Shown here in pieces: positions 6,278-14,887 of a stretch of 22,825 bases of DNA. The translations under genes were made by a program, and so were the position numbers. The notes below the pieces were generated by a model, which was given only the letters and a program-made list of their open reading frames with translations, did not search any database and had not been told where the DNA came from. Source of the DNA: a virus; the IMG/VR virus record IMGVR_UViG_3300030102_008089, positions 1 through 22,825 of that record. One strand, 5' to 3'. Within the stretch, counting starts at the first letter, position 1; the number at the start of each line of letters is the position of its first letter.

Positions 6278-6651
6278 CGTTTGACGTCCTCAAGTTACTG
6301 GAGCAAGAAGGCTACATTACTAATGGCGAAGATAACTTAGTCCACGCCGAGAAGGCTTTTTTCGCCGCACGAGTTATGCGGTGGATAAGAAATAAAATAA
6401 AGACAGAGCCTGATTTCAATCTTCAAGCCTATTTAACAATGTTATTATATTATAAAACAGACATGGCAGACTTAAAGTTTTGTGAAGAAGAAGATAAACT
6501 ATTGTACAAGATGAAGAATCCTGACGAGGAGATGCACCAAATTGTGGGCCAACTTATTAAATCTCTTGACAAATCTTCTTCGAAACCTCCCTCAAAAGGA
6601 GAAGAACCCACCAGCACCACCGAAGATGCTGATGGAACTCCTGACGCCTAA
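6274..6651 (+). CDS. Hypothetical phage protein (125 aa)
   Basis: GTG start at 6274 overlaps the preceding stop (GTGA), with GGGGGAACA upstream. The first about 90 residues are mixed alpha-helical (FDVLKLLEQEGYI, AEKAFFAARVMRWIRNKI, LTMLLYYKTDMADL); the last about 30 residues (SSSKPPSKGEEPTSTTED) form a Ser/Pro/Thr-rich, probably disordered tail. No recognised motif. Its coupling to the kinase gene upstream and a 26-base overlap with the gene downstream suggest one operon. Confidence 0.8.
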   Translation: MTFDVLKLLEQEGYITNGEDNLVHAEKAFFAARVMRWIRNKIKTEPDFNLQAYLTMLLYYKTDMADLKFCEEEDKLLYKMKNPDEEMHQIVGQLIKSLDKSSSKPPSKGEEPTSTTEDADGTPDA

Positions 6652-7252
6652 AAATATAAAGTCGTACTTTGCCGCCAAAGACTATAAATTCTTTGACACT
6701 CCCGACAAGAGGCTGAACCTTAATATAATTGGCGTCCGTCGAGACAACCAAGGCAGTAACACCTTTGATGATTTCCTGCTTGTAATGTACAGAGAAGAGG
6801 AGCTAATGGTCAGCCATCGGTGGCAAGCAACAACCGACCCAGGGAAGTACTGGCTGATGAACCCGATGAACCCGAAAGGAACTGCCGTTCTTGTGCCTGG
6901 ACAATATCGCAGCACTTGGCAAGTAGGGAACCACCAAGGCAGGTATGAGGCTTTGGTACAGAGAAAGCCAGTTAAGGTTTATCGGGACAACAACAAAGAT
7001 GAGACTATAGATTATAATAATATAACCACACTGATAGATGAGGGTTATTTTGGAATTAATATTCACAGAAGCAACCCTTATGACCAATCATACGTGATTA
7101 ACAAATGGAGTGCAGGATGTCAGGTTTTTAAAAAGGTAGAGGATTATAATAAGTTTATGGAATTGTGTAATGATTCTGCTAAGATTTATGGTAATAGCTT
7201 TACCTACACTTTGATTGACGAGAAAGATTTAAGAAAACACCTAAATAGTTGA
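6626..7252 (+). CDS. L,D-transpeptidase-like phage protein
   Basis: A 208-residue protein taken from ATG 6626; ATG 6632 is nearly as likely because no strong binding site lies close by. Key region: GINIHRSN (143-150) followed by KWSAGCQVF (160-168), giving His147, Ser162 and Cys165. This matches the 'HG...s.GC(I/V)R' catalytic signature of YkuD/ErfK L,D-transpeptidases, with Gln in place of the usual Ile/Val. Other conserved blocks are LNIIGVRRD, ATTDPGKYWLMNPMNPKGTA and LVPGQY. Known relatives in marine phages share these blocks and are often called hypothetical or peptidase. It may cut or cross-link peptidoglycan at entry or exit. No signal peptide or membrane segment is seen. The gene ends inside the second copy of the palindromic element. 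Confidence 0.85.
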   Translation: MLMELLTPKNIKSYFAAKDYKFFDTPDKRLNLNIIGVRRDNQGSNTFDDFLLVMYREEELMVSHRWQATTDPGKYWLMNPMNPKGTAVLVPGQYRSTWQVGNHQGRYEALVQRKPVKVYRDNNKDETIDYNNITTLIDEGYFGINIHRSNPYDQSYVINKWSAGCQVFKKVEDYNKFMELCNDSAKIYGNSFTYTLIDEKDLRKHLNS

Positions 7253-7261
7253 CTATTTATA
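7245..7261 (+). promoter_or_regulatory. ATAGTNNACTATTTATA element, copy 2
   Basis: ATAGT-TG-ACTAT followed by TTATA, overlapping the stop codon of the preceding gene and 29 bases ahead of the next ATG. It matches copy 1 at 4659 in 15 of 17 positions. A further ATAGT at 7263-7267 lets the ACTAT half pair a second way (GACTAT...ATAGTC, six pairs, 6-base loop). A promoter or operator for the 7291-9460 pair is likely. Confidence 0.55.
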
Positions 7262-7290
7262 GATAGTCCTATTGGCAAGGAGAAAATATA

Positions 7291-7557
7291 ATGTCCCAAT
7301 ATAAGATTACTAAGAAGCGGTTAGCTGAAATTATTAAGGAAGAGTACGAGTCTATTCTGTCTGAAAAAGAAAAAGAGAAGGACAGTAAAGATGAGAAAGG
7401 TGATAAACTTAAGAACCCTGAAAAGGCAGACCTCGATGATGATGGCAAGCTATCAAAGTATGAAAAAAGAAGAGGTCAAGCCATTGAAAAGGCGATGCAA
7501 GAGGAGTCTTTAGATTCTATTCGCCAACTAATTCAACAAGAACTTCAGAACCTTTAA
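7291..7557 (+). CDS. Small protein with EF-hand-like motif
   Basis: ATG at 7291 lies behind GGCAAGGAGAAAA. The 88-residue product begins with an amphipathic helix ITKKRLAEIIKEEYESIL, has a very charged Lys/Glu/Asp stretch, then DLDDDGKLSKYE (about residues 47-58), a near-perfect single EF-hand/dockerin-type calcium loop (D-x-D-D-G-x-L-x-x-x-E), followed by KRRGQAIEKAM and a C-terminal helix. The sequence NPEKADLDxDGKLSxYEKxRG is a repeated signature of small phage proteins that I have seen linked to structural regions. Calcium binding is inferred. The first helix resembles the N-termini of other genes here and of capsid-targeted internal proteins. Confidence 0.85.
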   Translation: MSQYKITKKRLAEIIKEEYESILSEKEKEKDSKDEKGDKLKNPEKADLDDDGKLSKYEKRRGQAIEKAMQEESLDSIRQLIQQELQNL

Positions 7558-7558
7558 G

Positions 7559-9460
7559 ATGCACAAGGAACTCCGACCCGAGCAGATTGATATTCTGGTC
7601 GGCAGTCCCGCCGTCAATGGTGAGTTTTCTCAAAAAATAAAAGAGCTTGACCGCAGGCTCCAGGCCAATGGTATGTCTTATCGGGACTGGGATATACTGA
7701 ACGATAGGCAGCATGATATATTTTCAAGCGATATGTTCCTTGATGGAGAATGTGCTACAAGCGTGAAAGATTATGTACACGGGGCAGTAAACTCCTGCGG
7801 GTGCCCAGACACCGAAGAAGACCTGCACCATCACTCTCCAGTTTTGATGAGAGAAATAGAAAAACAACAAGACATGCTGCCGGACATTAAAGTAAAGATC
7901 GGCGAAAACTTAAATAATTTAAATGATGCTATTGATTTGCTCTTAGAGCAAGTCATTCAGGAGGTTTCCCGTAAGGGTGTTGCTCACGAGGATAAAGTGG
8001 GTCGATCGCTAACTAGCATTAAAACTGGAGACACTCTTACCTTAGTGGACTTCAAACATATTTTTAAAGAACAGGGGCAAGAGAAGGAAGACTTCTTTAA
8101 TGCTGTCCAAAATGTTCTCTCTTCCGCTAATCCTCCGATACCAATTGCCTGGACAAGTAATGATAGGGCTGAGTCGCTGCGCTCTAATAATAATGTGGCT
8201 GTCATCGTGGTGGCCCAAGACGACAAAGGCAAAAAGCAGGCTTTCGTCAAGTTTCAAGGTAATAAGACGCTCTGGAGAGAGGTTGACTTTGGCAGAGAGA
8301 CTGGCTGGAGCATCAAAGGAACCCAAGCCTCTAGAGAGAATCTTGCCTTTGGTCCTCGTGCTCTGATCCAGGCTGAGAGTCCCATTGATATTGATAAGCT
8401 GGGCGAGCTTGTTATTAATAATGCGAGCGGTCAGTTACCACAAGTTTTTGTGGATTCGCTCCCTCCTCACTTTAAAAGTTTGTATGCTAAGTCAAGTCCT
8501 CCCGCCTTAAAGTTTGAAGACCAAGAGCAGCGGAACCAGTCTTTACCATCTGTGAAGAAATATTTTGGAGAAATAATCGCCCCAATGATTCTTGGCAAAA
8601 GGTTTATGCTTCAGCCAGATCGTGTACTGGAGGATGCAAAAGAAAATCTACTTGCTCCAGTGGGCATTAGCGACTGGACTGCTGCCACTGCTGTTAGTTA
8701 TCCTGAAGGGTCTGCCCATCCTTTGGTTGATAGTTACTTACATTTTGGCGGAACCGAAACCAAGATAGGTGTTAGTTCTAAGTCGGGGACTGGTGCCGAC
8801 CCGAGTGTAAAGAATTTGTATACAATGCTCTTTGAAGAGGCTGACCCGCAACAATTACAGGAAATACGTGATGCTGGGTATGATGACTACGTTGGACTCA
8901 TAGAGATTTTGCACACTAACAGTATGAAACTGGGACCGATCCGTGCGGCGGTTGAGTTCGACATCCTCAGCGAATCGGAGGCGGAACAGGTCATTCAGTT
9001 TGTAAAAGATAATCCTGAGTTGTCCGAGGTAAGACTTTCTGAGCGTTTAAATGAATTGTCTTCTGGTCACGGCTTGAAATCTACTGGACCTATAACCATA
9101 ACGGGTATTGCGGATTTGGTAAATAACGGTAAGCTTGAGGTTGCAGGTTCTTATCGCCCCGCAAACCATCTGATCGCAGGTATTGCTAAAACGCTTGCCA
9201 AGAAGATTAATGCCGAAAAATTGAACGGACTAACGAAGATCACCCAGTTTGCTCGTGCAGCCTACAGGTTTTCAAATATGGTTCAAATTTATGGTAAGTA
9301 CACTCCATCTGGGGAGACAGATGTTGAGATGGAAGACTTTTCTATTGTTTGGCCTCCTCGATTTGAGGGGGAAATATTATTAAATGCAGGTAAAGGTTAT
9401 ACATCAGCGGGACAAAATGATAAAATAGCCATAGGAATAAGAAAGTCCCGAAGAAAGTGA
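7559..9460 (+). CDS. Large unknown phage protein (633 aa)
   Basis: ATG at 7559 is one base after the previous stop, so translation is probably coupled; the only binding site is a weak AAG. The second largest family of residues here is not recognised. Visible features: CGCPDTEEDLHHHSP (about 79-93), a helical NLNDAIDLLLEQVIQEV, a strand-rich middle (NVAVIVVAQDD, QAFVKFQGN), then HPLVDSYLHFGGTETKIGVSSKSGTGADPS (about 388-416, read as two parts: an Asp-containing strand and a KIGVSSKSG strand), and a C-terminal IVWPPRFEGEILLNAG. An Asp strand followed by 'vSSKSG' resembles the D...(E/S)xK core of PD-(D/E)XK nucleases, but the match is weak. It could equally be a virion protein. It is the longest gene of the window and sits at the end of the assembly-like block. 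Confidence 0.85.
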   Translation: MHKELRPEQIDILVGSPAVNGEFSQKIKELDRRLQANGMSYRDWDILNDRQHDIFSSDMFLDGECATSVKDYVHGAVNSCGCPDTEEDLHHHSPVLMREIEKQQDMLPDIKVKIGENLNNLNDAIDLLLEQVIQEVSRKGVAHEDKVGRSLTSIKTGDTLTLVDFKHIFKEQGQEKEDFFNAVQNVLSSANPPIPIAWTSNDRAESLRSNNNVAVIVVAQDDKGKKQAFVKFQGNKTLWREVDFGRETGWSIKGTQASRENLAFGPRALIQAESPIDIDKLGELVINNASGQLPQVFVDSLPPHFKSLYAKSSPPALKFEDQEQRNQSLPSVKKYFGEIIAPMILGKRFMLQPDRVLEDAKENLLAPVGISDWTAATAVSYPEGSAHPLVDSYLHFGGTETKIGVSSKSGTGADPSVKNLYTMLFEEADPQQLQEIRDAGYDDYVGLIEILHTNSMKLGPIRAAVEFDILSESEAEQVIQFVKDNPELSEVRLSERLNELSSGHGLKSTGPITITGIADLVNNGKLEVAGSYRPANHLIAGIAKTLAKKINAEKLNGLTKITQFARAAYRFSNMVQIYGKYTPSGETDVEMEDFSIVWPPRFEGEILLNAGKGYTSAGQNDKIAIGIRKSRRK

Positions 9461-9466
9461 GGATAG

Positions 9467-10269
9467 TTGAAATCTCTTTTAAGATACCCAGGTGGTAAAA
9501 CAAGAGCACTCAAACACATCATACCCTATTTCCCAAAAAACCTGACAGAAATTGTCAGTCCCTTTTTTGGTGGCGGATCCATCGAGATTCATTACGCTTC
9601 GCAAGGCGTAAGAGTTCATGGGTATGAGATCTTTGAGCCGCTCGTAAACTTTTGGCAAGAAGTATTAAGAAACCCAGAGGAGATTGCTTACCTCCTAGAG
9701 ACATTGTTTCATCCCTGTTCCAAAGATATGTTTTCTAAATTCCAGAAGAAACAATCGTGGACAGATATGGATAATACTCACCTAAATTGGAAGCAGTATC
9801 GTGCGTGTATGTATTATGCTTTGAACCGCTCATCATTTAGCGGGGCAACTACAAGTGGTGGATTCTCTCAACAGGCGGCAGACAAGCGGTTCACCGAAAG
9901 CAGCATTGAACGACTTAAAAAATTCTCATCTCCCTTTCTAACTGTGGAGTTGGCAGACTTCAAAGACAGTCTAGTTCGCCACCACGAGGATGTGTTCATC
10001 TACGCCGATCCGCCTTATGCCACGGAAAATCCAGTTCTCTATGGTAAGAACGGTTCAACCCATAAAGGTTTCGATCATCTGGGTTTGGCGGAAGCAATGA
10101 AACAAAAGAACAACTGGGTTCTATCCTACAACCCCAGCCCATTTATTTTGGACCTATACAAAGATTATGAGATCGTGTATCCTGAATGGAGTTATGGTAT
10201 GTCAAAGGATAAGAATTCCAAAGAGATACTTATCCTGAATGTAAAGAAAGAGGAAGACTTGGTGCTGTT

Positions 10270-10273
<4 letters not shown>
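9467..10273 (+). CDS. dam: DNA adenine N6-methyltransferase, Dam type
   Basis: A 268-residue D12-class methylase that transfers a methyl group from SAM to N6 of adenine in DNA. The start is TTG 9467, with GTGAGGATAG just upstream; no better ATG precedes the conserved N-terminus. LLRYPGGKTR (4-13) is the Dam-family N-terminal motif, SPFFGGGSIE (31-40) is motif I binding SAM, RSSFSGATTSGGF (121-133) is the characteristic central loop, and YADPPY (179-184) is catalytic motif IV. The order of motifs matches T4 Dam and bacterial Dam. A GATC target is usual but not certain here. It overlaps the cupin gene (ATGA). Probable role: protect phage DNA from restriction or control replication or packaging. 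Confidence 0.92.
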
Positions 10274-12197
<1,924 letters not shown>

Positions 12198-12240
12198 AAA
12201 CACAAGTCTAGCGACTAATTAGAACAGCCGGTTACATCAC

Positions 12241-12277
12241 AAAAGACCAGAGTATTTGATGCCTGGTCTTTTTTTTT
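12241..12277 (+). terminator. Intrinsic terminator after groEL
   Basis: AAAAGACCAG (12241-12250) pairs perfectly with CTGGTCTTTT (12263-12272) across a 12-base loop, and a run of nine T follows (12269-12277). This is the strongest terminator in the window. It closes the dam-cupin-groEL unit; the next gene starts at 12289 with GGAG between the T-run and its ATG, so its mRNA must read through or start within the gap 12198-12240. Confidence 0.9.
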
Positions 12278-12288
12278 GGAGCATCTAG

Positions 12289-12747
12289 ATGAGCGACGAT
12301 CTGTTAAAAATTGTTTTACAAAAAGTTGAAAACATGGAGCACAAAATTACTAGTGCTAAGTCGCTCAACGGAGGATTTGATAAACTAGCTGGAGATGTAG
12401 AACACATCAAGGAAGCCCAGAGAGAAGTGCTTGATGCCGTAAGGGGAGTAAAACAAACTCTCTACGAGCCAGATTCAGGTTTATTCAGCAGAGTCAAGGA
12501 GTTGGAGTCAGATTCTAAGATTAGAAATGCCTATGTGAAAGAAACCAAACCAGCGCTGGATTTCGCTAAAGAATTGGTGGTGTGGAAGAAGCACGCCGAC
12601 AAAGAACTAGAACAGTTTGAAAGACTTCAGATTGAGTTTGAGAAACTGAAAGACTGGAAGGACGGAGCCCAAAAAGTTATCTGGCTTATCGCTACTGCTG
12701 CTGGTGGTATGTGGGTCAAACACTTTATGGACCTGATGATGAAATGA
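12289..12747 (+). CDS. Coiled-coil protein with C-terminal membrane segment
   Basis: A 152-residue protein, ATG 12289 behind TTGGAGCATCTAG. Residues 1-125 are heptad-rich and charged (KIVLQKVENMEHKI, EHIKEAQREVLDAVRG, FERLQIEFEKLKDW), and VIWLIATAAGGMWVKHF (130-146) is a membrane-spanning segment. LYEPDSGLFSRVKELE (58-73) matches a small motif that I associate with phage lysis-region proteins of the 'YdPd.GLftRV.eLE' type. Membrane-anchored coiled-coil proteins in phages serve as spanins or holin partners; this is the likely setting, as it is followed by two more small membrane genes. Function not demonstrated by sequence. Confidence 0.83.
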   Translation: MSDDLLKIVLQKVENMEHKITSAKSLNGGFDKLAGDVEHIKEAQREVLDAVRGVKQTLYEPDSGLFSRVKELESDSKIRNAYVKETKPALDFAKELVVWKKHADKELEQFERLQIEFEKLKDWKDGAQKVIWLIATAAGGMWVKHFMDLMMK

Positions 12748-12878
12748 TTGGCTTCATCGTGGGAGCGATTATATTTTCTATCCCTACGATTTACTATCGT
12801 ATCAGACTCAAGAAGTGCCAGGCAGAAAAAAAACAGATAATCAAAAATTCTTGGATGTGGTCTAACTGGGGAGAATAA
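12744..12878 (+). CDS. 44-residue membrane miniprotein
   Basis: A short gene whose ATG overlaps the preceding stop (ATGA) and whose stop is one base before the next ATG. The product starts MIGFIVGAIIFSIPTIYY, an N-terminal transmembrane helix, followed by a basic segment (RIRLKKCQAEKK) and a Trp-rich end (SWMWSNWGE). The packing between two genes and the clear membrane helix support it as real. It may be a holin-like or accessory lysis protein; nothing else is visible. Confidence 0.7.
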   Translation: MIGFIVGAIIFSIPTIYYRIRLKKCQAEKKQIIKNSWMWSNWGE

Positions 12879-12879
12879 A

Positions 12880-13287
12880 ATGAAAAACTGGAAGCCAATT
12901 TTCATAGAGAATAGTAAAATACCAGTGTGGCTCTCGCACTTTGCCCCGCTTAACATTGGAGCCATCACTATATTCTTTTTAGTTTTCAGCCGAGGCAAAA
13001 TGAATGATGTAACCAAGCGGCACGAAACCATCCACTTCCAGCAAACACTTGAAACTGGCGTGATTGGAATGATATTATTATATGTTTGGGATTACCTAGT
13101 CGGTTGTTGGAAATACCGCAACGACTGGAAAGGACATAAGAATACCCGTGGTTGGGAATATCATTCTGCTGCTAACAAAGCTTATCATCGTATCCGAGCA
13201 GAACAAGAAGCCTATGATAATGAGATGGATGTTAATTACCTCGCAACTCGCCCACGTTATTCGTGGATAAAAAAATATAAAGTATAA
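12880..13287 (+). CDS. Membrane-associated HEXXH metallopeptidase-like protein
   Basis: A 135-residue protein starting at ATG 12880 behind GGGGAGAATAAA. RHETIHFQQ (47-55) holds an HEXXH zinc site (His48, Glu49, His52). RAEQEAYDNE (106-115) supplies a possible third ligand (Glu108 or Glu110), as in gluzincins with 'ExEA'. Two hydrophobic stretches, NIGAITIFFLVFS (25-37) and VIGMILLYVWDYLVG (61-75), flank the site, so the active site probably sits at a membrane. Early motif WKPIFIENSKIPVWLSHFAP is common to a family of phage proteins. It may cut an envelope or host membrane protein. The substrate is unknown. Confidence 0.85.
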   Translation: MKNWKPIFIENSKIPVWLSHFAPLNIGAITIFFLVFSRGKMNDVTKRHETIHFQQTLETGVIGMILLYVWDYLVGCWKYRNDWKGHKNTRGWEYHSAANKAYHRIRAEQEAYDNEMDVNYLATRPRYSWIKKYKV

Positions 13288-13294
13288 ATAAAAC

Positions 13295-13325
13295 TTGACC
13301 TGCCTTAGAAGTATGATAATATACT
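13295..13325 (+). promoter_or_regulatory. Sigma70-like promoter
   Basis: TTGACC (13295-13300), a 16-base spacer and TAATAT (13317-13322), within GATAATATACT. It stands just after the stop of the preceding gene and 20 bases before the ATG at 13345. The promoter at 21157 has the same spacing and same flanking letters. TATAAATA (13283-13290) immediately upstream overlaps the preceding stop codon. Confidence 0.65.
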
Positions 13326-13344
13326 AATGTAAGGGAGATAGATA

Positions 13345-13983
13345 ATGTCCTACTGGCACCAGATGTACCCCCGTCGCCAAAAGACTGAACGCCTTGAGGT
13401 GGAGAACGGCGAGGCTCGCTTTGAATCCTTGATGGCTAAGGACTTGTCTGAGCGTGACCGCAAGTTTGCTGAGTCTCTCAAGCGCCAGTTTGAGGATGGT
13501 GGCAAGTTGAGCCCCAAACAGATCGAGTGCGTTGAGAAAATGGAACAACGCTACTCCCCAGAATCTGTGTTGAAGCGTGAGCGCTGGGCTCAGTCCTACA
13601 AGGGTGAGCACCGTGAGGTCGCCATGATCTGCGCTCGCTACTACCGCACCACCAGTTACTTCCGTGACCTTGCTACCAAGGTTCTTTTGGATGAGGACTT
13701 CGTTCCCACCGAAAAGCAGTTCAATGCTCTGACCAAAAACAAGTATGCCAAGAAGGCTATTGCTGCTGCGACTGAGCCGCCTGCCTACCCTGTCGGTTCG
13801 CTCGCCAAGGTGCGTGCCAACTACAACTTGGTTCAGAAGCCACACCTTCACAACCAGATTGGTCTGGTGGTTGCCAACCACCCCGTCGGACTCTACGCCT
13901 CGTCAACCATCCTTGTAAATGGCGAGCACGTCAAGCTTGAGGACCGCTGCTTGAAAGCTGCGGCAAAGAAGAAAAAGAAATAA
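13345..13983 (+). CDS. Conserved phage protein with C-terminal SH3-like module
   Basis: A 212-residue protein directly behind a promoter, ATG 13345 after AAGGGAGATAGATA. The N-terminal half contains LSERDRKFAESLKRQFEDGGKLSPKQIECVEKM (about 30-62), a helical segment seen in many phage proteins as 'FA.SL..QF...G.LS.KQ...V.K'. The C-terminal part, YPVGSLAKVRANY (about 149-161), QIGLVVANHP, ILVNGEHVKLEDRCL, repeats the 'GxLxxV ... GLVV ... V.G....' layout of the small SH3-like genes at the start of the window. The last residues are a lysine-rich tail (AAAKKKKK). Codons are strongly C/G-ending compared with neighbours, suggesting early, high expression. A nucleic-acid-binding role is plausible but unproved. 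Confidence 0.85.
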   Translation: MSYWHQMYPRRQKTERLEVENGEARFESLMAKDLSERDRKFAESLKRQFEDGGKLSPKQIECVEKMEQRYSPESVLKRERWAQSYKGEHREVAMICARYYRTTSYFRDLATKVLLDEDFVPTEKQFNALTKNKYAKKAIAAATEPPAYPVGSLAKVRANYNLVQKPHLHNQIGLVVANHPVGLYASSTILVNGEHVKLEDRCLKAAAKKKKK

Positions 13984-13993
13984 CTTAACAATA

Positions 13994-14029
13994 TCTCAAT
14001 CCTGAGACATAATCCTATTAAGGAGGATT
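13994..14029 (+). promoter_or_regulatory. Ribosome-site hairpin
   Basis: AATCCT (14011-14016) can pair fully with AGGATT (14024-14029), covering part of the AGGAGG ribosome binding site (14021-14026) of the gene at 14036. A second AATCCT (13998-14003) lies within another small hairpin, TCTCA/TGAGA (13994-14007), and could pair with the same AGGATT. The arrangement looks like a two-state translational switch, but the helices are short. Confidence 0.4.
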
Positions 14030-14035
14030 TCGTAT

Positions 14036-14392
14036 ATGCGAGCAACAATTAGTTTTGAAGCAGATGTATCCAGAGTAAACGATATCATGCGCTCTTTGGT
14101 TCTGGAGGAGTCCAACGCCCTTCAGGAAGCTCTGTTGTCCTTAGAGAGAGCGACCTCTGACCGCATCGTGGATGGGGTATCGGACGCTTTGGAGCATATT
14201 TATGGCGTAGCTAACCAGCTAGAACAGTACCGACAGATGATGGTTTCCTTTGAGAAGGCAAAGTTTGAAACCATTCTGCCGCAGCCAGCGGACAGCCCGT
14301 TAGAGTTTGTTGGAAAGTTGAAGAAGTTTGACAACTTTATTGATCGCATCAACGAACAGGAGGATGAAGATGATACGCCCAAAGAAGGGTGA
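14036..14392 (+). CDS. Hypothetical helical phage protein (118 aa)
   Basis: ATG 14036 follows AAGGAGGATTTCGTAT. The product is largely alpha-helical: VNDIMRSLVLEESNALQEALLSLERATSDRIVDGVSDALEHIYGVANQLEQY spans residues about 14-65 in several helices with regular hydrophobic spacing (listed as consecutive segments, not one motif), followed by FEKAKFETIL and an acidic tail EQEDEDDTPKEG. No recognised family and no catalytic residues. It overlaps the next gene by 23 bases, and its translation start is embedded in a possible hairpin. Confidence 0.8.
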   Translation: MRATISFEADVSRVNDIMRSLVLEESNALQEALLSLERATSDRIVDGVSDALEHIYGVANQLEQYRQMMVSFEKAKFETILPQPADSPLEFVGKLKKFDNFIDRINEQEDEDDTPKEG

Positions 14393-14591
14393 TCTGGTTT
14401 ATTTACCATCAGACATTACGCTGATCGACAACACGACGGTCAAAAAGTGGATCAAGCTTGAAGAGCCAACTTTGGCAGTGATGGTAGAGCCCCAGGTCAA
14501 CAAAAATGACATATATCACAAAGTCCATGTCAAAGGGAATGACTGGCTTGTTCGGACAATTGACACATTGGAGGTAATGTCTCGTGTTTAA
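14370..14591 (+). CDS. Small SH3-like protein (73 aa)
   Basis: I take ATG 14370, 6 bases behind AGGAGG (14358-14363); ATG 14364 would sit directly against it. The product opens IRPKKGDLVYLPSD, then TLAVMVEPQ, YHKVHVKGND and IDTLEVMSRV. 'kGDLVyL ... LAVMVEP ... V.vkGn ... LEVMS' follows the family layout of the genes at 1-1650, including the LEV(M)S end. No enzyme motif. It overlaps the next gene by 8 bases. Confidence 0.8.
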   Translation: MIRPKKGDLVYLPSDITLIDNTTVKKWIKLEEPTLAVMVEPQVNKNDIYHKVHVKGNDWLVRTIDTLEVMSRV

Positions 14592-14886
14592 AGTTTCAGA
14601 AGTTTACGAAAAGAAATACAAATCAAGAGAAGAGCGCCCAGATGGCACTGAGTATGTCACATATTTAACAAAATATGCCACTCGTGAAAGTCTCATTAAT
14701 AAGGATTATATTGTGGCCGTTCATCCTCACGAGTTTTCTTCACCATTGATTGAGGAAAAGGTCTGCCAGTCATTCCCATATGGAACTAAGTTTTGCACAT
14801 TGGTGGTGGATGGCAATTCCTTTCGAAAGTCTGAACTTCTCATTGTCGGCTCTTTCGAAAAGCTCTGTGGGTTGCTGGGGGGCTGA
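14584..14886 (+). CDS. Hypothetical phage protein (100 aa)
   Basis: GTG start at 14584, behind TTGGAGGTAATGTCTC. The N-terminus is charged (KVSEVYEKKYKSREERPDG), followed by YATRESLINKDYIVAVHPHEF (about 31-51) and, near the end, LVVDGNSFRKSELLIVGSFEKL (about 73-94). 'Y.tRe.liN.dYIV.v.p ... l..d......e..vVGS.e.l' is a recurring two-part pattern of small phage proteins; its layout is similar to FlbD-like miniproteins, though I would not assert homology. Two cysteines (CQSF, KFCT) are not a recognised metal site. Confidence 0.8.
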   Translation: MFKVSEVYEKKYKSREERPDGTEYVTYLTKYATRESLINKDYIVAVHPHEFSSPLIEEKVCQSFPYGTKFCTLVVDGNSFRKSELLIVGSFEKLCGLLGG

Positions 14887-14887
14887 C

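Noticed and set aside
6542-6625. Upstream extension of the L,D-transpeptidase-like gene
   Set aside because: The 28 extra residues lie under the Pro/Ser-rich tail of the preceding gene and have no conserved character.
13283-13290. TATAAATA, identical to the T4 late promoter box
   Set aside because: It overlaps the stop codon of the preceding gene in an AT-rich stretch and stands next to a better sigma70-like promoter; a single copy on this strand is not enough.
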